A stretch of DNA of 64,000 bases from Parvibaculum sp045863935 (GCF_045863935.1 NZ_BTVP01000002.1:1-64000), one strand, 5' to 3'. Shown: positions 7,854-18,298, numbered from the stretch's first letter. The notes: generated by a model not told the origin, from the sequence alone. Numbers and translations are program-made.

Positions 7854-9656
7854 TTGGCCGCACCTGTCCTTGCCCTGCGCGACATTCGCGTCGTCTTCGC
7901 CGATCAGGTTCTGATCGCCGCGGCGAGTTTCGCGCTCGCGCCCGGTGACCGGCTCTGCCTCGTCGGACGAAACGGCAGTGGCAAGTCCACCTTGCTGCGT
8001 ATTGCGGCGGGTCTCACCGATCCCGATGGCGGCGAAATTTTCCGGCAACCGGGCACGCGCATTGCCTATCTCGAGCAGGTGCCGAACTTCGGCGGCGCGA
8101 AACGCGTGATCGACTACGCGATGGCGGGCGGCGCGGAAGAACACAAGGCCGCAGCCGCACTCGACGAACTTGGCCTTTCGCCCCTTGCCGATCCGGCAAC
8201 CCTGTCCGGCGGCGAAGGGCGTAAGGCGGCGCTCGCGCGCGTGCTTGCCGAGGAACCCGACGTTCTCCTTCTCGACGAGCCGACCAATCATCTCGATCTC
8301 CCGTCCATCGAATGGCTGGAAGAGCGGCTGTCGCAGTTCCGCGGCGCCTTCGTGCTCATCAGCCATGACCGCGCCTTCCTGCGGCGTCTGGCGGCGGGCT
8401 GCCTCTGGCTCGACCGCGGCGCCATCCGACGCCTCGACAAAGGCTTCAGCGCCTTCGAAGAGTGGTCGGAGAAGATTCTCGCCGAGGAGGAAGTCACGCA
8501 GCGCAAGCTCGACAAGCTGATCGAGCAGGAAACGCAATGGTCGCGCGAGGGTATCTCCGCACGGCGAACGCGCAATCAGGGACGGCTCCGCCGTCTCCAT
8601 TCGATGCGCGCCGAACGCGCCTCGCTCGTGCAGCAGACGGGCCGTGCCGACCTCGCCGTCGAGACCGGACAGGCCTCGGGCTCGCTTGTCGTGGAAGCAA
8701 AACACGTGACCAAGGTCTGGCCGCAGCCGGACGGATCGGAGCGTGTCGCCATCCGCGATTTTTCGACGCGGATCATGCGCGGCGACAAGGTCGGCGTGAT
8801 CGGTCCCAATGGCGCCGGCAAGACGACGCTCCTCCGAATCCTGACCGGCGCGCTCGCACCCGATAGCGGCAGCGTCCGCCTCGGCACCAATCTCACGCCC
8901 GTCTATGTCGACCAGTCGCGCAGCTCGCTCGATCCGGAGACGACGCTGTGGGACACGCTCTGCGAAGGCGGCGGCGACCAGGTGATCGTGCGCGGACGCC
9001 CGCGGCATGTCGTCTCCTATCTTCGCGATTTCCTTTTCCGCGAGTCACAGGCACGCCAGCCCGTGAAGGCGCTTTCGGGCGGCGAGCAGTGCCGCCTTCT
9101 GCTTGCGCGAGCGCTCGCGAAGCCGTCCAACCTGCTCATCCTCGACGAACCGACGAACGATCTCGACATGGATACGCTCGATCTCCTCCAGGAAGTCGTG
9201 TCGGACTATGACGGCACCGTCCTTCTCGTCAGCCATGACCGCGACTTCCTCGACCGCATCGTCACCTCCGTCATCGCCCTCGAAGGCGACGGGAGAGCCC
9301 AGGAATATCCTGGCGGCTATTCGGACTATCTGCGTCAGAAGAAGGCGACGTCCGGAAGCCCGGCCTCGGCGAAGCCCTCCGCCCCGGCGCCGAAACTCGA
9401 GCGCGCAAAGGCACCGACGAAGCTCGGCTACAAGGACCAGCGCGCGCTGGAGGAGCTGCAGTCGCGCATGCCCGAGCTTGAAAAGGAGATCGCCGCGCTT
9501 GAAGCGGCGCTTGCCGATCCGGATCTCTATGCCCGCGATCCCGACGGGTTCCACAAGACGAGTGAGCGCCACGACGCGCTCAAGGCGGAACTCGAAAAAT
9601 CGGAAGAGCGCTGGCTGGAACTAGAGATGAAACGCGAGGAACTCGCGGGAAATTGA
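7854..9656 (+). CDS. uup: ABC-F family ATPase, Uup-like
   Basis: A 600-aa cytosolic protein with two ABC domains and no membrane segment. Walker A motifs are GRNGSGKST (about 38) and GPNGAGKTT (about 321). Signatures are LSGGEGRK and LSGGEQCR, and Walker B segments LLLDEPTNHLD and LILDEPTNDLD. A C-terminal coiled coil of about 70 residues (KDQRALEELQSRMPELEKEI onward) is the mark of Uup, which acts on ribosomes and in branched-DNA stability. It uses a TTG start (7854) with no strong Shine-Dalgarno. It is encoded 116 nt after the PBP gene, on the same strand. Confidence 0.9.
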   Translation: MAAPVLALRDIRVVFADQVLIAAASFALAPGDRLCLVGRNGSGKSTLLRIAAGLTDPDGGEIFRQPGTRIAYLEQVPNFGGAKRVIDYAMAGGAEEHKAAAALDELGLSPLADPATLSGGEGRKAALARVLAEEPDVLLLDEPTNHLDLPSIEWLEERLSQFRGAFVLISHDRAFLRRLAAGCLWLDRGAIRRLDKGFSAFEEWSEKILAEEEVTQRKLDKLIEQETQWSREGISARRTRNQGRLRRLHSMRAERASLVQQTGRADLAVETGQASGSLVVEAKHVTKVWPQPDGSERVAIRDFSTRIMRGDKVGVIGPNGAGKTTLLRILTGALAPDSGSVRLGTNLTPVYVDQSRSSLDPETTLWDTLCEGGGDQVIVRGRPRHVVSYLRDFLFRESQARQPVKALSGGEQCRLLLARALAKPSNLLILDEPTNDLDMDTLDLLQEVVSDYDGTVLLVSHDRDFLDRIVTSVIALEGDGRAQEYPGGYSDYLRQKKATSGSPASAKPSAPAPKLERAKAPTKLGYKDQRALEELQSRMPELEKEIAALEAALADPDLYARDPDGFHKTSERHDALKAELEKSEERWLELEMKREELAGN

Positions 9657-9825
9657 CGGCGCGGCCCGTCTTTCCGGCGACACATTAACCAGATGCCTAT
9701 AATCCCTTTGACTGTTCCAATTTCAGACGATTGGATGGTGCAGGTACTGATTCGCACAGGGGTGGGCGGGCCGGTACGTCACAGTAAACCCGGAGCCCGG
9801 GCGGGGCTCCAACGGGGGGAAATCG

Positions 9826-10410
9826 TTGAAGCTGGCCCTGAAGCTGGTAGCGGTTGTCGTTGTCGCGCTCATTGCCGGCGCGGGCTCCGCGCTGCTTTTC
9901 GTTCGCGGGATGGATCTCGGTGGCACCATCTCCGTCGGCCCGTGGCAGACGAGCCTCGTCATCGGCAGCGCGGAAGCCGACCCTTACACAAGGGCGCGCG
10001 TCGCCGTTGCCGGCCTCCTCGCCCTCAATCGCAGCGAGACGATCTACTTCACCGCCGCGCATGACGATGCGGGCGACGCATTGCGTTCCGGCTGCATCTA
10101 CAAAGTGGCGGGATCAGATCCGCCCGCACGCTGGTGGAGCGTGACGCTTTACGGCGCGGACCACTACCTCGTTGCCAACAGCGAAAACCGCTACTCCTAT
10201 GGCGGCGCCACCGTCGTGCGGGAAGCGGATGAAAGCTTCATCATCACCGTCGGCCCACAGGAAACGGAAGGGAACTGGATTCCGACCGGCGGCCAAACGG
10301 ATGACACATTTTCTCTTACTCTCCGGCTCTACAATCCGGAACCGGCAGCCGTGAGCAATCCTTCGGGGATCGCGCTCCCACACATCGTCAAGGAGGCATG
10401 CCCATCATGA
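9826..10410 (+). CDS. DUF1214 domain-containing envelope protein
   Basis: A 194-aa protein with an N-terminal membrane/signal segment (about 6-28, LVAVVVVALIAGAGSALLF) and a DUF1214 domain. The domain shows RWWSVTLYGADHYLVANSEN and the GPQETEGNWIPTG motif. It starts with TTG at 9826 behind a strong GGGGGGA ribosome site. Its TGA overlaps the ATG of the following DUF1254 gene (ATGA), so the two are translationally coupled. DUF1214 and DUF1254 are often fused in larger proteins. Here they are two short partners. Function is unknown. Confidence 0.9.
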   Translation: MKLALKLVAVVVVALIAGAGSALLFVRGMDLGGTISVGPWQTSLVIGSAEADPYTRARVAVAGLLALNRSETIYFTAAHDDAGDALRSGCIYKVAGSDPPARWWSVTLYGADHYLVANSENRYSYGGATVVREADESFIITVGPQETEGNWIPTGGQTDDTFSLTLRLYNPEPAAVSNPSGIALPHIVKEACPS

Positions 10411-10928
10411 AAACCTGGCCAATGTGGGTCGCGGGCACGATAGCTCTCGCGGCCGCGTTTCACATCCTCACCGTGTTCGGTCTGCCTTACGGCATCATGG
10501 ACCGGGCCATGGCAGGCATCGTTGCGGAAGCGGGCGGCGTCAACAAGCCCGTCTATCCGGAAAGCGCCACGGCCGCTTCGCGCGGCATCGTGCGCCCGAG
10601 CCCCGATCTCCTCTACACGGCCTGCGCCTACGACGTCAGCGAGCGGCCGGTGAAGCTCACCTCGCCCGTGCCCGACACCTACTGGTCGCTTTCGACCTTC
10701 GCCTCCAACACCGACAACTTCTTCGTGGTGAACGACCGCCAGGTAAAGACCGGCCGGATCGAGATCATCCTCGCGTCCAGCGAAGGCGCCGCCACGGAAG
10801 AGGGTATTCCGGTCATCGTCACGCCGAGCAGCAAGGGCATCGTCCTCTTTCGTTCGCTCGTGCCGTCCGAGGACCTCCGTGCCGAGATCGAAGCCAAGCG
10901 CCGCCAGTCGAATTGCAAGCCGCTCTGA
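10407..10928 (+). CDS. DUF1254 domain-containing envelope protein
   Basis: A 173-aa protein with one N-terminal membrane segment (about 6-27) and a DUF1254 core (DLLYTACAYDVSERPVKLTS, DTYWSLSTFASNTDNFFV). The start is the ATG at 10407, overlapping the upstream stop as ATGA. AGGAGG at 10391-10396 lies 10 nt before it, whereas the earlier ATG at 10398 is only 1 nt from that site and would be unusable. It forms a two-gene operon with the DUF1214 gene. Confidence 0.9.
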   Translation: MKTWPMWVAGTIALAAAFHILTVFGLPYGIMDRAMAGIVAEAGGVNKPVYPESATAASRGIVRPSPDLLYTACAYDVSERPVKLTSPVPDTYWSLSTFASNTDNFFVVNDRQVKTGRIEIILASSEGAATEEGIPVIVTPSSKGIVLFRSLVPSEDLRAEIEAKRRQSNCKPL

Positions 10929-11018
10929 GGCGCCCGCGCGTGCAGTAGCCCGAGGGCCTGCGCGCTGATACCATCGCCCCCGATTTCGCGTGGACCGCGC
11001 CATCCGGGGGACACTTCC

Positions 11019-12059
11019 ATGAACCGCAATTTCATTCTTGGCCTGATCGGCGCGGCCGTCGCCGTTGCCATCGCCATCGTGCTCGTCGTCCAGCCGGGCC
11101 GCGATGCGCAAAGCGATCTCGTCCGTGTCACCTTCGCCACCGACTGGAAGGCGCAGGCCGAGCATGGCGGCTTCTACCAGGCGCTCGCCAAGGGCTACTA
11201 CGAAGAGGCAGGGCTCGACGTCGAAATCCTGCAGGGCGGGCCCGGCGTCAACGTAGCGCAGCTTCTTGCCGCGCATTCCGTCGATTTCGGCCTCGGCTCC
11301 AACAGTTTCGTGCCGCTCAACATGGCAGCGGCGGATGCGGGCGCGAAGGCCGTCATGGCCTCCTTCCAGAAGGACCCGCAGGTTTTCATCACGCATCCGC
11401 GCGAGGACATAAAATCCATTGCCGACATGAAGGGCAAGCCCATCATGGTGTCGGATGCGACGGTGAGCGCCTTCTGGCAGTGGCTGAAATCGAAATACGG
11501 TTTCGACGACACGCAGATCCGCAAATACACCTTCAACCTTGCGCCCTTCCTCACCGACGAGAAAGCGATCCAGCAGGGTTATCTCTCTTCCGAACCCTAC
11601 ATGATCCGCCAGCAAGGCGTGGAACCGCAGGTGTTCCTGCTCTCGGATTACGGCTATCCGGGCTATGCCGCCTTCATCCTCGCGAGCGACCGGATGATCG
11701 CGGAGCGGCCGGAGGTCGTGCAGGCTTTCGTCGATGCGAGCATCAAGGGCTGGGTTTCCTATATCTATGGCGATCCCTCGGCGGCGAACGAACTCATCAA
11801 GCGCGACAATCCGGAAATGACGGACGACGTCATCGCGAATGCGATCCGGCTGATGAGGGAAAACGGCATCGTCGATTCCGGCGAGACACTCGAACTCGGC
11901 GTCGGCGCGATGACGAACGAGCGCTGGCAGACGTTCTACGACGAAATGGTGCTCGCCGGCGTCTATGACGGCAGCGTGAACGTCCACAGCGCCTATACGC
12001 TCGAATTCGTGAACCAGGGCGTCGGCCTCGACCTCAAGAAAGAACTTACGGGCGAATGA
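11019..12059 (+). CDS. ABC transporter substrate-binding protein, NMT1/THI5-like
   Basis: A 346-aa periplasmic binding protein with an N-terminal hydrophobic segment (6-26) that is a signal peptide or membrane anchor. The NMT1/SsuA-type fold is indicated by TFATDWKAQAEHGGFYQALA, GYYEEAGLDVEI and SVDFGLGSNSF. Relatives bind thiamine pyrimidine precursors, aliphatic sulfonates, nitrate or taurine, and the ligand here is not decided. It overlaps the ATPase gene by ATGA (12056), the first of a three-gene importer operon. No TPP-riboswitch-like sequence was seen in the 90-bp leader. Confidence 0.9.
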   Translation: MNRNFILGLIGAAVAVAIAIVLVVQPGRDAQSDLVRVTFATDWKAQAEHGGFYQALAKGYYEEAGLDVEILQGGPGVNVAQLLAAHSVDFGLGSNSFVPLNMAAADAGAKAVMASFQKDPQVFITHPREDIKSIADMKGKPIMVSDATVSAFWQWLKSKYGFDDTQIRKYTFNLAPFLTDEKAIQQGYLSSEPYMIRQQGVEPQVFLLSDYGYPGYAAFILASDRMIAERPEVVQAFVDASIKGWVSYIYGDPSAANELIKRDNPEMTDDVIANAIRLMRENGIVDSGETLELGVGAMTNERWQTFYDEMVLAGVYDGSVNVHSAYTLEFVNQGVGLDLKKELTGE

Positions 12060-12817
12060 GCGAGCCCGCGCCCCTCATCGAACTTGCCGGCATCGGCAAG
12101 ACCTATGGGAGCGGTACGGTCGCGCTTGGCGGTGTCGATGCGGCGATCCGCGAGGGCGGTTTCGTTTCGCTGGTGGGACCGTCCGGCTGCGGCAAGAGCA
12201 CGCTGCTGCGCATCGTTGCCGGGCTCGTCGCGCCGGATAAAGGCGCGCTTTCCTGGCCTGCCTCGGGCACGCGCCCTTCCGATATCGGCTTCGTCTTTCA
12301 GGACGCAACCCTTATGCCCTGGGCGCGCGTGACGGAGAACGTCTATCTGCCGCTGAAACTCAAAGGCATCGCGAAGGACAAGGCGATGCCCCGCGTCCGT
12401 GAGGCGCTGGCGCGTGTCGGCCTTTCCGATTTCGCCGACGCCTTCCCGCGCGAGCTTTCGGGCGGCATGAAGATGCGCGTTTCGATCGCGCGCGCGCTCG
12501 TCACCGAGCCGCCGCTCCTCCTGATGGACGAACCCTTCGCGGCGCTGGACGAGTTCACGCGCGAGAAGCTCGACGACGACCTGATCGGCCTCTGGCTCGG
12601 TCACCGCTTCACCACGGTCTTCGTCACGCACAGCATCTACGAATCCGTCTATCTGTCGGAGCGCGTGCTCGTGATGGGCGCGCGGCCGGGGCGCATCCTT
12701 GCCGATATCGCCATCGACGCACCGTTCCCGCGTGGCCGCGCTTTCCGCGAATCTCAGGCCTATGTCGAAACCTGCGCGAAGGTAAGCGCGGCGCTGCGCG
12801 AGGGAGCGGCCATATGA
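12056..12817 (+). CDS. ABC transporter ATP-binding protein (nitrate/sulfonate/pyrimidine type)
   Basis: A 253-aa ATPase of the SsuB/TauB/ThiZ branch. Walker A is GPSGCGKST (about 41-49), the Q-loop VFQDATLMPW, signature LSGGMKMRV, and Walker B LLLMDEPFAALDE, followed by the H-loop in VFVTHSIYES. It is coupled by 4-nt overlaps to the binding protein before it and the permease after it (ATG at 12814), so the three form one transport complex at the inner membrane. Confidence 0.92.
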   Translation: MSEPAPLIELAGIGKTYGSGTVALGGVDAAIREGGFVSLVGPSGCGKSTLLRIVAGLVAPDKGALSWPASGTRPSDIGFVFQDATLMPWARVTENVYLPLKLKGIAKDKAMPRVREALARVGLSDFADAFPRELSGGMKMRVSIARALVTEPPLLLMDEPFAALDEFTREKLDDDLIGLWLGHRFTTVFVTHSIYESVYLSERVLVMGARPGRILADIAIDAPFPRGRAFRESQAYVETCAKVSAALREGAAI

Positions 12818-13602
12818 ATTCGCGCTTCGCCCGCATCCTCGTGCCGCTTCTCGTCGGGCTTGTTTTCCTGGCGCTCTGGGAAGGGCTGGTGCGCGCGAGT
12901 GGCGTCAAACCCTTCGTGCTCCCCGCCCCCACCGTCATCGCCGACAGCCTCGTCCAGAATTTCGCTTCGCTGATGGCCTCGCTCTGGGTGACGTTTCGCG
13001 TGACGCTCGCGGCCTTCCTGCTCGCCGTCGTCGGCGGTGTCGGCCTCGCCATCGTTTTCTCCCAGAACCGCCTCATCGAAACGGCGCTCTTTCCCTATGC
13101 TGTCGCCCTGCAGGTGACGCCCGTCGTTTCCATCGCGCCGCTCATCATCATCTGGGTCGGCTACGACCGGGTCGAGATCGCAGTGCTGATCCTCGCCTGG
13201 ATCGTCGCCTTCTTTCCGATCCTCTCGAACACGACGCTGGGCTTGCGCTCCGCCGACCACAATCTCCGCGACCTCTTCCGCCTCTACGGGGCGAGCCGCC
13301 GGCAGGTGCTGACCGAGCTCCAGCTTCCCTCGGCGCTCCCCTACATACTCGCCGGCATGAAGATTTCGGGCGGTCTCGCGCTTATCGGCGCGGTGGTCGC
13401 CGAATTCGTGGCCGGCTCCGGCGCTGCGACGGGGCTCGCCTGGCGGATCGTCGAAGCAGGCAACCGGCTCGACATTCCGCGCATGTTCGCCGCCCTCTTT
13501 CTACTATCCACACTCGGGATCTGCATTTTCTTTGCGCTGACCCTGCTGGAACGGCGGCTTCTCCGGCACTGGCACGAGAGCGCGGTGCGGCGCGAGACCT
13601 GA
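12814..13602 (+). CDS. ABC transporter permease (nitrate/sulfonate/pyrimidine type)
   Basis: A 262-aa inner-membrane permease with about six helices, starting with LVPLLVGLVFLALWEGLV. The EAA coupling loop is recognisable in FRLYGASRRQVLTELQLPSA (about 151-170). It ends the importer operon. Downstream lies an AT-rich spacer with the promoter of the sulfite reductase operon. Proximity to sulfur assimilation genes makes a sulfonate or taurine substrate plausible, but there is no direct evidence. Confidence 0.92.
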   Translation: MNSRFARILVPLLVGLVFLALWEGLVRASGVKPFVLPAPTVIADSLVQNFASLMASLWVTFRVTLAAFLLAVVGGVGLAIVFSQNRLIETALFPYAVALQVTPVVSIAPLIIIWVGYDRVEIAVLILAWIVAFFPILSNTTLGLRSADHNLRDLFRLYGASRRQVLTELQLPSALPYILAGMKISGGLALIGAVVAEFVAGSGAATGLAWRIVEAGNRLDIPRMFAALFLLSTLGICIFFALTLLERRLLRHWHESAVRRET

Positions 13603-13636
13603 CGTGACCGGCAGAAATCCGCGCATTTTTCCAATT

Positions 13637-13706
13637 AAACAATTTTATAACGTTGATTATATTGTTTTACACAACTATTGACGATCTTTCTGAAAGAACC
13701 CATCTT
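13637..13706 (+). promoter_or_regulatory. candidate promoter and inverted repeat before the sulfite reductase operon
   Basis: In a strongly AT-rich spacer, AAACAAT (13637-13643) and ATTGTTT (13661-13667) form an inverted repeat centred at 13652. Downstream is a possible promoter with -35 TTGACG (13678-13683), a 17-nt spacer, and a weak -10 CATCTT (13701-13706). A regulator binding the repeat would sit just upstream of RNA polymerase, as expected of an activator. Confidence 0.45.
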
Positions 13707-13808
13707 AGCTGGCAAATAGCCCGGCTGACATTCGGCGGGCAGCCCGCTCGCATTGCCCGCAAAAGGGCTGTATGACCGGGCTTATCACGCAACTCGAGGA
13801 CAGTCCGC

Positions 13809-14144
13809 ATGGCGCAGCACACCCGCAAGGGCGCCCAGTTTCAGGCTCTCACGGCAAACCGGCTGAGCGACGGCATCGTCGTCTATCTGACGGCAGATGA
13901 CCGCTGGTCGGAATCGCTGCAGGACGCGGACGTTGCGGAGGGCAAGGAGGCGGCGGACGCCCTGCTCGCCCGTGCAACGCCTTCGGTCGACCGGAACGAG
14001 GTCGTGGAGCCCTATCTGTTCGAGGTATCGCGCGAAGATGGCGGCATCCGCGCCGTCAGCGTGCGCGAGACCATCCGGCAGGCCGGGCCCACTGTGCGGC
14101 GCGACCTCGGCAAGCAGGCGGAACTGGCCGGCGTTCACGACTGA
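13809..14144 (+). CDS. DUF2849 domain-containing protein
   Basis: A 111-aa soluble protein matching DUF2849 (QALTANRLSDGIVVYLTADD, VEPYLFEVSREDGGIRAVSV, SVRETIRQAGPTVRRDLGKQ). In many alphaproteobacteria this small gene sits directly before the sulfite reductase gene in the cysteine assimilation operon. Its function is unknown, possibly an accessory of the reductase. It is followed after 36 nt by cysI. Confidence 0.9.
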   Translation: MAQHTRKGAQFQALTANRLSDGIVVYLTADDRWSESLQDADVAEGKEAADALLARATPSVDRNEVVEPYLFEVSREDGGIRAVSVRETIRQAGPTVRRDLGKQAELAGVHD

Positions 14145-14180
14145 GGTCAGCGGACGCCGAAACAGGTAAAGGCAAGAGTC

Positions 14181-15825
<1,645 letters not shown>

Positions 15826-15839
<14 letters not shown>

Positions 15840-16344
15840 GAACGGTGCGTTCGTCGAGGACGACTTCATCACCGTTGGCGACGGGGACCAGCTTCCCGAT
15901 GGCGCGGCCATCGTGAGCCTGGAACGCTGGCAGGCGGAGCGCGAGACCCTGCGGGCGCGCAATGCATCCATCGGCGTGCGCCTCCAGAGCGGCCAGGAGC
16001 CGGGCGCCATCGCGGACGATCTCGACCGGATCGATCTCGTCGCGCTCGAATTCCCCGTCTATCGCAATGGCCGGGCCTATTCCTATGCGCGGCTTCTTCG
16101 CGAGCGCTATGGCTTCAAGGGCGAAGTGCGCGCAGTCGGTAACGTGCTGCGCGACCAGTTTCAGTTCATGATCCGCTGCGGCTTCGACGCGCTTGAGGTG
16201 ACGGACAATATCACCCCGGAAATCTGGGCAGAGAATGCCGGCTCCTTCAGCCTCTTCTACCAGCCGTCGGCCGACGGCAAGGAAACCGTTCTCTCGCTTC
16301 GTCAGCGCCTTGCTGCGCGGGCACGGGAGAATGCGACCGCCTGA
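15826..16344 (+). CDS. DUF934 domain-containing protein (sulfite reductase associated)
   Basis: A 172-aa protein with the DUF934 signatures LVALEFPVYRNGRAYSYARL and QFQFMIRCGFDALEV. The ATG at 15826 lies inside the end of cysI, preceded by AAGGAGAG, which fixes the start. Longer upstream starts are in-frame readings of cysI. Family members always accompany sulfite reductase genes, and their role (electron transfer or oxidative step) is not settled. A cysH gene, often next, is absent. A terminator follows. Confidence 0.92.
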
Positions 16345-16371
16345 TGTTTGCCCGCTCGCGGCTCCGTCAAA

Positions 16372-16404
16372 AAAAGCCCGGCCTCGAAAGAGGACCGGGC
16401 TTTT
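16372..16404 (+). terminator. rho-independent terminator after the sulfite reductase operon
   Basis: AAAAGCCCGG (16372-16381) pairs with CCGGGCTTTT (16395-16404) around a 13-nt loop. The T-run follows on the plus strand and the A-run precedes it, so the hairpin could also serve the convergent phasin gene. Confidence 0.8.
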
Positions 16405-16464
16405 CAATACGCGAGGCAACGGACTCAACAAACAACCGCAGTGTGCGAGCGGCAGATCGCGCTA

Positions 16465-16854
16465 TTACGCAGCGCGGAGCTTTTCGAAGGCTTCCGTGAA
16501 CTTCGTGGCATAGGGGCTCACAGCCTCGCGCACGGTCGAAACGGTGAGCTCGTTCAGCTCGCGGGCCGCATCGATATTGCGCTTGAGGGTCGAACGGACA
16601 TATTCGTTCTGGAGTTCAACCGCCGACTTGATGCTGCCGGACTTGATCACGGCACGGGCGGTTTCGACGCCTTCCTCGAAATTGGTACGGGCGAGCGTCA
16701 CGATGATGCCCGAGGCAGCTTCGAACGTGCTCTTCGGATCGATCTTCGGGGCGGCTTTCGCAGCGGTCGTCTTCGCCGTCGCCTTGGCCGTGGTGGCCTT
16801 CTTCGCGCGCGGCTTCGCTTTGGTCGTCTTGGCCTTGGGGGTCGCTTCGGTCAT
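16465..16854 (-). CDS. phaP: phasin family protein
   Basis: A 129-aa protein that coats polyhydroxyalkanoate granules. After a Lys/Ala/Thr-rich repetitive leader (residues 1-38, KAKPRAKKATTAKATAKT) comes an all-helical phasin domain (STFEAASGIIVTLARTNFEE, SAVELQNEYVRSTLKRNIDA, ATKFTEAFEKLRA). The start is the ATG at 16852-16854, 8 nt after AGGAG. The ATG at 16863 directly touches that site and is less likely. Two identical-arm palindromes flank its promoter, consistent with repression by PhaR, which is released when polymer accumulates. Confidence 0.85.
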   Translation of the reverse strand: MTEATPKAKTTKAKPRAKKATTAKATAKTTAAKAAPKIDPKSTFEAASGIIVTLARTNFEEGVETARAVIKSGSIKSAVELQNEYVRSTLKRNIDAARELNELTVSTVREAVSPYATKFTEAFEKLRAA

Positions 16855-16928
16855 TTTTTCCATCTCCTGTATCGCGTGGTCGCTCACCTGGATGCGAGCG
16901 TTTCCCCGCACATACCGGCGCGCCGGAT

Positions 16929-16998
16929 TTGTGCGCTGCACAATGAAATAATTTGCCCCTGTCCCAACGTCAAGTAATTTTTGTGCATTGCACAAAAA
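16929..16998 (-). promoter_or_regulatory. phasin promoter with two TTGTGC-N3-GCACAA operators
   Basis: Operator 1 is TTGTGCGCTGCACAA (16929-16943) and operator 2 is TTGTGCATTGCACAA (16981-16995, extending to a 21-bp perfect-arm dyad at 16978-16998). Centres are 52 bp apart, about five helical turns. On the minus strand a -35 TTGACG (16968-16973) and -10 TATTTC (16945-16950) with 17-nt spacing sit between them. One operator covers the transcription start and the other lies just upstream of the -35. PhaR-type repressors bind TGC/GCA dyads at phasin promoters. Confidence 0.75.
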
Positions 16999-17023
16999 TG
17001 TCAATTTTTGAGAATGGTCACTA

Positions 17024-18298
17024 TCAAAATCTGTTTATGGAGAAAGGACTTAGGTCTAGTTGCGGCGCACCGCCGCAGACCATGTCCGCGATCGCGGCGC
17101 CGCTCCCTGCCCCCAGTGTCCAGCCGAGCGTGCCATGGCCGCTATTCACAAAGAGGTTGGAGAATCGCGGCACCGCACCAAGCACCGGGCTGCCGTCGGG
17201 CGTCATCGGCCGCAGGCCGCACCAGTATTCGGCCCCTGCCCTTGCGGGCCCTGTCTGGGGAAAGAGGCTCTCAAGCGCGTCCATCACCGAGCGCGCCCGC
17301 CCCTCCTCGAGCGTGAGGTCGTAACCGCCGACCTCCGCCTGCCCCGCCGCACGCAGCCGGTCGCCGAGCCTGCTGATGACGATCTTGCGCGCCTCGTCGG
17401 TGATGCTCACCTCCGGCGCGTTGCCTTCCGGCGCCGGCAGCGTCACCGAGTAGCCCTTCACCGGATAGATGTAGCTCCTGTGTCCGAGCGGACGCAGAAG
17501 CGCCTGCGTGCCCGTTCCCGCCGCAAGCACCACCGCGTCGCCTTCCACCAATCCCGACGACGTTTCGACGCCCTTCACGCGGCCCCCTTCGATCACAAGG
17601 CGGCGCACATCGGCATCCGTCAGGAAGCACACGCCGAGCCGCTTCGCGCCGTCCGCGAGCGCAACCGAATAGAGATGCGCGTCGCCGCTTCCGTCCGACG
17701 CCGCATAGAGCCCGCCGGCGATGTCGCCGCGTTGCATCGCCGAACCGAGCGCCGGTTCAAGCTCGATGCATTGCGACGGCGTGAGTTTCGTCTGGCCGAC
17801 GCCCATCTTCGCGATGGGTTCCGCCTCCCGCGCCGCCTCGTCGAGTTCATGAGCATCGCGGAAGATGCGCAGGATGCCCCTGTCCTTGCGCCCATAGTCG
17901 AGGGTCACGCCCGCCTTCGCGAACTCCTCCTCGTAAGCCGCGAGCCGCGCGCGCGTCAGCAGCGCAAGTTCGAGGTTCGGCGCAATCCGCTCGCGCCGCG
18001 CTGAGGCGCGGCAGCGCATCAGGAAACGCATCAGCCAGAGCCATTGCTCCGGGTCCATCTTCGGCCGCAGGCGGAAAGGCGCGTCGTCCCGGCCCAGCCA
18101 TTTGAGCACCAGACCGGGAATCTCGGGGCCCGCCCAGGGCGCAACCTCGCAGGCCGAAAGCTGCCCGCCATTCGCATAGCTCGTGCCGAGCCCCGCGCCT
18201 TCGCGCTGGTCGATCAGCGTCACCTCGGCGCCTCTCAGCGCGAGTTCATAAGCGGTGGAGACACCGGCAATACCGGCGCCGACGACGATCGTATGCAC
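17024..18298 (-). CDS. dadA: D-amino acid dehydrogenase / glycine oxidase-like FAD oxidoreductase
   Basis: A 424-aa FAD-dependent oxidoreductase of the DAO family. The N-terminal Rossmann motif is TIVVGAGIAGVSTAYELALR (residues 3-22). DadA-like features follow: YANGGQLSACEVAPWAGPEI, YIYPVKGYSVTLP, CGLRPMTPDGSPVLGAVP, and the C-terminal NSGHGTLGWTLGAGSG. It probably oxidises D-amino acids to keto acids, feeding the respiratory chain. The start is a GTG at 18296-18298, where the FAD motif begins. An open frame extends upstream but only antisense to the aminotransferase. It is divergent from an aminotransferase, a natural metabolic partner. Confidence 0.88.
   Translation of the reverse strand: MHTIVVGAGIAGVSTAYELALRGAEVTLIDQREGAGLGTSYANGGQLSACEVAPWAGPEIPGLVLKWLGRDDAPFRLRPKMDPEQWLWLMRFLMRCRASARRERIAPNLELALLTRARLAAYEEEFAKAGVTLDYGRKDRGILRIFRDAHELDEAAREAEPIAKMGVGQTKLTPSQCIELEPALGSAMQRGDIAGGLYAASDGSGDAHLYSVALADGAKRLGVCFLTDADVRRLVIEGGRVKGVETSSGLVEGDAVVLAAGTGTQALLRPLGHRSYIYPVKGYSVTLPAPEGNAPEVSITDEARKIVISRLGDRLRAAGQAEVGGYDLTLEEGRARSVMDALESLFPQTGPARAGAEYWCGLRPMTPDGSPVLGAVPRFSNLFVNSGHGTLGWTLGAGSGAAIADMVCGGAPQLDLSPFSINRF

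Noticed and set aside
10929..11018. Possible TPP riboswitch before the NMT1-type importer
   Set aside because: The conserved CUGAGA and ACCUGA elements are missing and the leader is only 90 bp.
10329..11987. 552-codon minus-strand frame across the DUF1254 and binding-protein genes
   Set aside because: It spans two well-supported opposite genes and an intergenic region, and its translation looks non-biological.
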